14,470 bases of DNA, taken from Polyangiaceae bacterium. GTDB taxonomy: Bacteria; Myxococcota_A; Polyangia; Polyangiales; Polyangiaceae. How positions within the stretch are numbered: the first letter of the stretch is position 1; each line of letters begins with the position of its first letter. The stretch lies in assembly GCA_025934595.1 (NCBI GenBank), contig JAICXU010000018.1, forward strand, positions 1-14,470, in the 5' to 3' direction. A program made the translations under genes and the position numbers. The notes below the pieces were generated by a model. The model was not told the DNA's origin, did not search any database, and saw nothing but the letters and a program-made list of their open reading frames with translations. This document shows positions 1 to 5,431 of the stretch, in pieces.

Positions 1-215
1 ATTCGCTCACCGCCCCCGCGTTCGACGACAACGGCAACGGCATCATCGACACGAGTCAGATCAAGCTCGACGAATCGAGCACGTGCGTCGTCGATCTCTA
101 CTTGGACGAGCTCGGCGATGGCGTGCTCGATCCCGCGTACGCCGGCGGCCTCGTCGGGATCGGCGATGTCCGGAGCGAGCAGCGCCGAGACATCAAGGTG
201 ACGATGACGCCTTGA
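1..215 (+). CDS. C-terminal fragment of an unknown protein
   Basis: An open frame entering from the left edge (codons in phase from base 3) ends at TGA 213-215 and gives about 70 residues. I do not recognise the protein. Near its start is the segment FDDNGNGIIDTSQ, which fits an EF-hand-like or dockerin-like calcium loop (D at 1, N at 3 and 5, G at 6, I at 8, D at 9) but has Gln instead of Glu at position 12. The rest is acidic (for example YLDELGDGVLDP) and has no membrane segment, which suits an extracytoplasmic domain. Codon use is GC-rich like the neighbours. An intrinsic terminator follows 5 bases after the stop. The start and most of the protein lie outside the window, so function cannot be assigned. 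Confidence 0.7.
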   Translation, partial: SLTAPAFDDNGNGIIDTSQIKLDESSTCVVDLYLDELGDGVLDPAYAGGLVGIGDVRSEQRRDIKVTMTP

Positions 216-219
216 GAAG

Positions 220-245
220 GTTGTAGATTACAACAATTCTTTTTT
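220..245 (+). terminator. Intrinsic terminator embedded in the 3' end of manC
   Basis: GTTGTA (220-225), loop GAT (226-228) and TACAAC (229-234) form a perfect 6-bp stem, followed by AATTC and six T (240-245). On the plus strand this is a small, AT-rich intrinsic terminator for the gene ending at 215. It overlaps the manC stop codon (TTA on the plus strand, 228-230) and its last Lys-Lys-Glu-Leu-Leu codons. On the minus strand no T-tract follows the hairpin, so it should act in one direction only. Confidence 0.7.
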
Positions 246-1319
246 ACCCGCGGCCTTGAGCGCATCGACGGCGGCGCGCACGTCCTGCGCGCGCTCGCGC
301 GGGATCACGAGGAGCGCGTCGTCGGTCTCGACGACCACGAGGTCGCTCACGCCGACGAGCGCGATCGCCTTGTTTTTGCCTGTTTTCACGCCCGTCGTGA
401 GATCGACGACGAGATTGTTCTTTGCTTCGACGACGATCGATCCGGCCGGCGCGGCGTTGCCGGCTGCGTCTTTTTTCGCGAGCTCCCAGGCGCTCTCCCA
501 GCTGCCGACATCGCTCCAACCGAAGTCGCCTTGCACGACGGCGAGCTTCTTCGCCTTCTCCATGACGCCGTTGTCGATCGAGATGGAAGGTAGCTTCGGA
601 AAAACTTCGGCGAGCGCCTTGGGCTCCTCGCCCTTCCTCGCTGCGTCGTCGATTTTGCGCATGCCATCTGCCAGATCGGGCAAGTAAGTGTCGATTTCGG
701 CAATCATGTCCTTCGCACGGAAGAAGAACATGCCGCCGTTCCACAGGTGTTTGCCGCCCTTCAAGAACTCCTCGGCGCGCTCGCGATTCGGCTTCTCGAC
801 GAAGCGCGCGACCTCGAACGTGTCGCCGTCGATTTTCTTGCCGACCTCGATGTAGCCATAGCCGGTTTCGGGACGCGTCGGCACGATGCCGATCGTCGTC
901 AAATATCCCTTTTTCGCCGACTCGATCGCGGCTGCCACCGTCTTGCGAAAGCCATCTTCGTTCGCCATGAAGTGATCGCTCGGAAGCACGCACACGATGG
1001 CGTCGGGATCTTTGCGTGCGATCGTCGCCGTTGCCCACCCGATGCACGGCGCCGTGTTGCGCGGAACGGGCTCGGCCAAGATTTGATTCTTCGGCACGCC
1101 CGGCAAGACGTTTGCGCTCGCGTCCGACAAATGCGCGCCGGTCGCGATGAACACGTTCTCTTTTGTGATGAGCGGATCGAGCCTTCGCACCGTCGCCGCG
1201 AGGAGGGATTCGTTCGGATCGGCCGCGAGCGCGAGGAGCTGCTTCGGCCGCGAGCTTCGCGATGCAGGCCAAAATCGAGTGCCAGCGCCGCCTGCCATGA
1301 TCACCGCGTAGACGTTCAT
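228..1319 (-). CDS. manC: Mannose-1-phosphate guanylyltransferase
   Basis: This cytosolic enzyme converts mannose-1-phosphate and GTP to GDP-mannose, the donor for mannose and derived sugars in LPS, exopolysaccharide and glycoproteins. The 363-residue product shows the family motifs in order: nucleotide-binding GGAGTRFWPASR with PKQ (residues 10-27), EPVPRNTAP (83-91), PSDH (113-116), ETGYGYIE (151-158), FVEKP (173-177), WNGGMF (193-198), SIDNGVMEK (247-255) and FGWSDVGSW (266-274). Length fits the short single-domain form without the C-terminal isomerase half of ManC/AlgA fusions. The ATG at 1319 is chosen because the motif series begins 9 residues later and GGAGG (1324-1328) lies 4 bases upstream. 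The frame stays open much further upstream, but that stretch is arginine/serine-rich shadow sequence of the opposing gene. Its stop faces the left-edge gene across 12 bases. Confidence 0.95.
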   Translation of the reverse strand: MNVYAVIMAGGAGTRFWPASRSSRPKQLLALAADPNESLLAATVRRLDPLITKENVFIATGAHLSDASANVLPGVPKNQILAEPVPRNTAPCIGWATATIARKDPDAIVCVLPSDHFMANEDGFRKTVAAAIESAKKGYLTTIGIVPTRPETGYGYIEVGKKIDGDTFEVARFVEKPNRERAEEFLKGGKHLWNGGMFFFRAKDMIAEIDTYLPDLADGMRKIDDAARKGEEPKALAEVFPKLPSISIDNGVMEKAKKLAVVQGDFGWSDVGSWESAWELAKKDAAGNAAPAGSIVVEAKNNLVVDLTTGVKTGKNKAIALVGVSDLVVVETDDALLVIPRERAQDVRAAVDALKAAGKKELL

Positions 1320-1323
1320 CGAT

Positions 1324-1328
1324 CCTCC
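1324..1328 (-). promoter_or_regulatory. Ribosome binding site of manC
   Basis: CCTCC on the plus strand reads GGAGG on the minus strand, 4 bases before the ATG at 1319. It fixes the manC start well inside a much longer open frame. Confidence 0.75.
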
Positions 1329-1369
1329 GGAATTTCGCCCATTTCGAGCGGGCGATCTATACGACGAAC

Positions 1370-1373
1370 GAGG
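1370..1373 (+). promoter_or_regulatory. Ribosome binding site of the NuoH-like gene
   Basis: GAGG lies 7 bases before GTG 1381. It supports GTG as the start of the lipoprotein signal sequence in the following gene. A TATACG sequence at 1358-1363 resembles a -10 box, but no convincing -35 precedes it. Confidence 0.55.
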
Positions 1374-1380
1374 CCAAAAC

Positions 1381-3093
1381 GTGCGCTCCTCGGCTCCGCT
1401 TTTTCCGCTGCTCGCCCCAATCGGCTTGTTTTTGTGCCTTTTTGTGGGCTGCGCGCGCGAATCGCTCCCGGAGCTCATCAAGCTCTCGGACGTCGTGCCG
1501 CGTGAGGTCGAGGTCGGCGACAAGCTCGAGATCCAAGGCGATGGTTTGCCGCAAGGGCGAACCGCGCGCGTGACGTTTCGCGGCGACCTGCATCGGCCCG
1601 GAGAAGCAAAGCCCGAGCACGTGACGTTCTCCGAGGCGGGTGAGGTCGCCTCGTCCGATCGCGTGCTCGTCGCGTACACCGAGGGCATGCAAAACGAGCT
1701 GTGCGGCGCCGGAAGCGATGCGGTGCACACGACGTTCGAAGGATCGATCGAGGTCGCGTTCCCAGCGACGATGATGGCCGCGCCGCCGATCGCCGCCACG
1801 CTCGCGCACGCGTCGATCGATTTCAGACCGCCGCTGCCTGCGACCTCGGCGGCGATGACCGAAGGCGAGCGGATGGCGACGTTCGCAGGATTTCGGCTGG
1901 TCGATCGAGAGGCACGTGGCTCGGGGCTCGGCGTCGCGTCGGTCGATCCTGGCTCGCGTGCCGATCGCGCCGGGCTTCGCGATGGCGACGAGATCGAATC
2001 GTTCAACGGCGTGCGCGTGCTTTCGGTCGCCGATCTCGCGATGGTCGAGGGCGCGCGAGCCGCGGCGCTGAGCGTGCATCGCGCCGGGGGCAGCGAGACG
2101 CTGACGCTCGACGTCGAAGGATTTCGTCCCGCGCCCGTGGCCGATCGGTTCGCGCTTCTTTCCGCGCTCGCGCTTTTCGTTGCGGGCCTCCTGCTCTTCG
2201 CGTCGCCGGCGTCGCCGCGTCTCCTCGCGATGGCGCGACGTGCGCATGCGGACGGTGGAGCGATCTTTCGCGCGCCGATCGCGGGATGGTCCAAAAATCG
2301 CGGTGTTTTTACGTCATCGGTGGCGCTCGTCGCCGCGATGATCGCTGCGCCGTGCGCGGTCGAAGCGTCGCCCGCGCACGTCGACGTGCCGTCGATCTTC
2401 GGCGGCGTCGCTCTCGTCTCCATCTTGCTCGCGCTCGCTTCGCGTGGCTTCGTGCACGGTCTTCGCGCGATCGCGTGTCATGCGTGCATGGCGTGCGCGA
2501 TGGCAGGCGTCGTCGTTCTCACGGGCTCGCTGCGCGTCGCGGACATTGCCGCGACCCAAAGCATGGTGCCTTGGTCTTGGAATGCATTTCACGGCCCGGC
2601 GGGAATGGCTCTCGGAGTCGCATATCTCGCCGCCGCGATCGCTTCGACCGCGAGCGGCGCGAACGAAAACGGGAACGCGCTCGAGCCTTCGTCCATGCCC
2701 GCTCCGCTCACGCTCGGAGACGCGTTCCGGCTCGCGCTTGCGTGCTCGCTCGCGGCGCTGCTTTTTCTCGGTCATCCGCATTCCGGTGTGCCGCGTGCGT
2801 TCTCGCTCGCGATCACATTTGCGGAAGGCGCCGGCCTCTTTTGGATCGCGGCTGCGGCGCGACACGTGGCGCGACGACCTTGGCGTCTCGCGCGTCTCGT
2901 GCCGGCATCGGCTTTCGCGCTCACGCTCGCTCTTGCGCAGTCCGCATGCCGATTCGATCGCCGGATCGACGCGATTTTGGCTTGGTCGATGATCGTGGTC
3001 GCGACGCTCGTCGCGGTGCACGTGTGGGCGGTCGTTCGTGCCGCGGGGCAGTCGTCCTCGGCGCTCGCCCTGCGGCCGAGCCCCTTTCTTTAG
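1381..3093 (+). CDS. Lipoprotein-signal TIG/PDZ protein with degenerate NuoH-like membrane domain
   Basis: 570 residues. A hydrophobic N-terminus ends in a lipobox-like LFVGC (Cys24), suggesting a lipid-anchored, periplasm-facing start. Residues about 31-127 resemble a TIG/IPT beta domain (VVPREVEVGDKLEIQGDG). Residues about 169-248 are a PDZ domain (GLGVASVDPGSRADRAGLRDGD followed by IESFNG). About eight or nine membrane helices follow (256-274, 309-328, 336-357, 364-385, 403-423, 446-465, 477-494, 505-523, 530-553). This half matches NuoH (complex I subunit H, compared from memory): MAGVVVLTGSLRVADIAATQ aligns with the NuoH segment MGVVAQAGSFNMTDIVNSQ, and VDVPSIFGGVALVSILLALA with the preceding helix. 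The ERR after helix 1 and the glutamate-rich quinone loop of NuoH are absent, so ordinary quinone chemistry is unlikely. Start GTG is supported by GAGG 7 bases upstream. It is the first gene of a three-gene set; its function is unknown. Confidence 0.85.
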   Translation: MRSSAPLFPLLAPIGLFLCLFVGCARESLPELIKLSDVVPREVEVGDKLEIQGDGLPQGRTARVTFRGDLHRPGEAKPEHVTFSEAGEVASSDRVLVAYTEGMQNELCGAGSDAVHTTFEGSIEVAFPATMMAAPPIAATLAHASIDFRPPLPATSAAMTEGERMATFAGFRLVDREARGSGLGVASVDPGSRADRAGLRDGDEIESFNGVRVLSVADLAMVEGARAAALSVHRAGGSETLTLDVEGFRPAPVADRFALLSALALFVAGLLLFASPASPRLLAMARRAHADGGAIFRAPIAGWSKNRGVFTSSVALVAAMIAAPCAVEASPAHVDVPSIFGGVALVSILLALASRGFVHGLRAIACHACMACAMAGVVVLTGSLRVADIAATQSMVPWSWNAFHGPAGMALGVAYLAAAIASTASGANENGNALEPSSMPAPLTLGDAFRLALACSLAALLFLGHPHSGVPRAFSLAITFAEGAGLFWIAAAARHVARRPWRLARLVPASAFALTLALAQSACRFDRRIDAILAWSMIVVATLVAVHVWAVVRAAGQSSSALALRPSPFL

Positions 3094-3187
3094 CACGTGC
3101 TCGCGGACAGCCTGCTAGTGTGGCGACCATGTTTTCTCGGGCATTCGTCGCCCTCAGGCCCGTCGCGGCCCTTCCTCGTCCACGCTC

Positions 3188-5431
3188 ATGATCGACACGC
3201 ACGGCGCCATCGTTCATGTCGAGCTTGCTCCGCAGCTCTGGAGCGTCGTGTTCTTTCCGTTCGCGGCGGCCGTGGCCGTCGTCTATCTCGGCACGACGCT
3301 CGCGAGCGTAACGGGTCGCGAAAAAGAAGGGACGATGGCGCTGCTCGCGCGTGTCGCGGTGGGAGGTCCGCTGCTCGCGCTCGTGACGCTCGCGTTCTAC
3401 GCGTACGACCTCGCGTCGCGTGCGGCCTCGTCGCGCTATCTGCTCGTGCATCTCGGCAATCTCCTGCGCATCGGTCAGCTCGACGCGAACCTGGATTTTG
3501 CCCTCGATCCGCTGTCGGCCACGCTGGCTGTCGTCGTCACGTTGGTCGGCACGGCCGCGCTCGTGCTGCTGACGGCGAAGATGAAAGAGTCTTCGTGGCG
3601 GCTTCTTGCCCGCGTCGACGCGCTCGTTGCTGCTGCGCTCGTTCTGCTGCTCGCGGACAATTTGCTCTTCGCATTCTTGGGGTGGGGCGCGATCGGCGCT
3701 CTCGTCGCGTCCCTTGCGCGTGCATCGCGTGAGCCGGCGCCGCGCGCGCGTCGCGTTTCGTTCACGACGTCGCGCGTGAGCGATGCTGCATTTCTCGTCG
3801 CGACTGCCGTCCTCTTTTGGAATCTCGGCGGAACCTTCTCCGAAGGCGACTACGTCCCCGATCTCGACGCGCGATTTTCCGCGATCTCGAGCATCGCGTC
3901 GACCGGCCCCGTGGCGCATCTCACGCCGGGCATGAAGGGTTTCGTCACGCTCACGAGCTATCCGGGCGCGGTCGTCTTCGCGGACGACTCGCACATTCCG
4001 ATCATGAACGGGGACGCGCCTGCGCGATCGCCCTTCGTTCATCAAAAGGTCGACGCCGGCATGCACACGTTCCGCATCCATCCGGGCGCAGGCCTCGACG
4101 ATTCGATCGTCGCGCACACGCGCTTCGCGGAAAATGCGGACGTCGAGCTCGTCCTCGTCGGCGCGACGACTTCGTTCCGAGAGATCCGCGATCAGCTCGC
4201 GCTCACCGACGATCACGGCGCGCCATGGCGCAAGGACGCGATCTCGTCTCGCCACGCGATTGGCTCGATCGGCGCCATGACGCTCGCGTGCCTATTTTTC
4301 CTGCTCGCCGCGTGTGCGCGCGCCTCCGCGTTTCCCTTCGACAGCATGCTGGCGGACGACAGTGACGCTGCCTCGCAGCCCATCGCGGGGCTCGTGCAGG
4401 CGGTCGTCATGGGCTCGGCGGCGTACCTCCTCGCGCGCATCGCATTTCTCTTCGAGCTCTCGGCGACCGCGAGCACGATCTCGGCGTGCGTGGGCGCCGT
4501 CACCGTGCTGCTCGCCGCTCTCGCCGCATGTGCGGCCACGACGCCCGCACGTCTCTTCGGTCATGTCGCCACGGCGCACTTCGGCGTCGCTCTCGTCGCG
4601 ATCGCGGTAGGAGCACCCATCGCCGGCGTCGCTCTCGTCGGCATCTCGTCGCTCGCGCTCGCAGCCTTCGGCGCTCTCGGCGAGCCCGCCGCCGCGACGA
4701 CCGGCACTGCACGCTGGATCGCGGCCGGGCTCGCGGCCGCGCCGGTGCCCGGCCTCGGCGTCTCTTACACGACCGTGCGCGCCGTGAGCGCAGCGCTCGG
4801 CTCGGACCGCCTCGTCCACGTCCCCGGCGCCGCCATCGCCGTCACGACGGCAGGCGGGCTCGGCGTCCGTGCTTTTGCGATCTGGAAATATGTGTATGTT
4901 ACATATAAAAAAGACGTAAAATCAGCGGCAAAATCATCGAAGAAAGACGCTCCCGCGAAAACGTCGACGGCCTCTCGGATCGCGCTCGGTCTCTTCGGCC
5001 TCGCGCTCGCGGCCGGCATCGCGTCCGACACGGGCGGGCTGCACATCCTGACCACTGACGCGTCGGTCCTCGTGAGGTGGCTCGCGCCATCGGTGCCGAC
5101 GGCAACTGCCCACGAGAGTGGCGGGCTCGACTTCATCGCGTTCGCGCTCGCGTACGGCGCGGCGCTCGCTGGGTATGCGCACCTCCGTTCGCGCGCGCTC
5201 GTCAAAAATGGGCTCGATCTCTCCGCGACCCGCGTCGGCACGTGGCAGGCGACGAGACAGAAGGACGGCGGACGACTCACGCGTGCCGCGGCGTCCATCC
5301 TGGAGCGCGCGTCGCTGCTCGCGAGAGATACGGAGCGCTATGTCGTCGACGGTATCATCGGTGCGCTCGCCGGACTCGTTCGTGCCGCAGCCCACGCGCT
5401 GCATTTCGTGAAAGGGGAGGACGCCCGATGA
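3188..5431 (+). CDS. NuoL-like membrane protein with inserted PEGA-like domain
   Basis: 747 residues with many membrane helices. Three N-terminal blocks match NuoL (complex I antiporter-like subunit, compared from memory): LDFALDPLSATLAVVVT (102-118), LVLLLADNLLFAFLGWGAIG (151-170) and RVSDAAFLVATAVLFWNLGGT (196-216). The C-terminus ERYVVDGIIGAL (716-727) matches the usual NuoL ending. Helical similarity resumes at ASAFPFDSMLADD (379-391). Between them, residues about 218-348 form a soluble insert; 249-326 read like a PEGA beta domain (GFVTLTSYPGAVVF, then VDAGMHTFRIHPG). Key NuoL residues are missing: the Glu of GWEGVG is Gly167, and the lysines and histidine of helices 7-12 are not seen. 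ATG 3188 has no clear Shine-Dalgarno but overlaps the stop of a 20-codon reading frame (ATGA). Its own TGA overlaps the next start. Not a conventional proton-pumping NuoL; role unknown. Confidence 0.85.
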   Translation: MIDTHGAIVHVELAPQLWSVVFFPFAAAVAVVYLGTTLASVTGREKEGTMALLARVAVGGPLLALVTLAFYAYDLASRAASSRYLLVHLGNLLRIGQLDANLDFALDPLSATLAVVVTLVGTAALVLLTAKMKESSWRLLARVDALVAAALVLLLADNLLFAFLGWGAIGALVASLARASREPAPRARRVSFTTSRVSDAAFLVATAVLFWNLGGTFSEGDYVPDLDARFSAISSIASTGPVAHLTPGMKGFVTLTSYPGAVVFADDSHIPIMNGDAPARSPFVHQKVDAGMHTFRIHPGAGLDDSIVAHTRFAENADVELVLVGATTSFREIRDQLALTDDHGAPWRKDAISSRHAIGSIGAMTLACLFFLLAACARASAFPFDSMLADDSDAASQPIAGLVQAVVMGSAAYLLARIAFLFELSATASTISACVGAVTVLLAALAACAATTPARLFGHVATAHFGVALVAIAVGAPIAGVALVGISSLALAAFGALGEPAAATTGTARWIAAGLAAAPVPGLGVSYTTVRAVSAALGSDRLVHVPGAAIAVTTAGGLGVRAFAIWKYVYVTYKKDVKSAAKSSKKDAPAKTSTASRIALGLFGLALAAGIASDTGGLHILTTDASVLVRWLAPSVPTATAHESGGLDFIAFALAYGAALAGYAHLRSRALVKNGLDLSATRVGTWQATRQKDGGRLTRAAASILERASLLARDTERYVVDGIIGALAGLVRAAAHALHFVKGEDAR
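5414..5420 (+). promoter_or_regulatory. Ribosome binding site of the NuoM-like gene
   Basis: GGGGAGG lies 7 bases before ATG 5428, inside the 3' end of the NuoL-like gene. With the ATGA overlap at 5428-5431 it selects this start over upstream in-frame codons and indicates translational coupling. Confidence 0.7.

Noticed and set aside
1358..1363. TATACG as a -10 box for the NuoH-like gene
   Set aside because: No convincing -35 lies 16-18 bases upstream, so I did not list it as a promoter.
1320..2423. Upstream extension of manC to over 700 residues
   Set aside because: The added part is Ser/Ala/Arg-rich, lies antisense to the NuoH-like gene, and manC has a good ribosome site and family N-terminus at 1319.
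5077..5427. In-frame N-terminal extension of the NuoM-like protein
   Set aside because: It overlaps the NuoL-like gene in another frame and is Arg-rich. A strong RBS, an ATGA overlap and a signal-like sequence mark ATG 5428 as the start.
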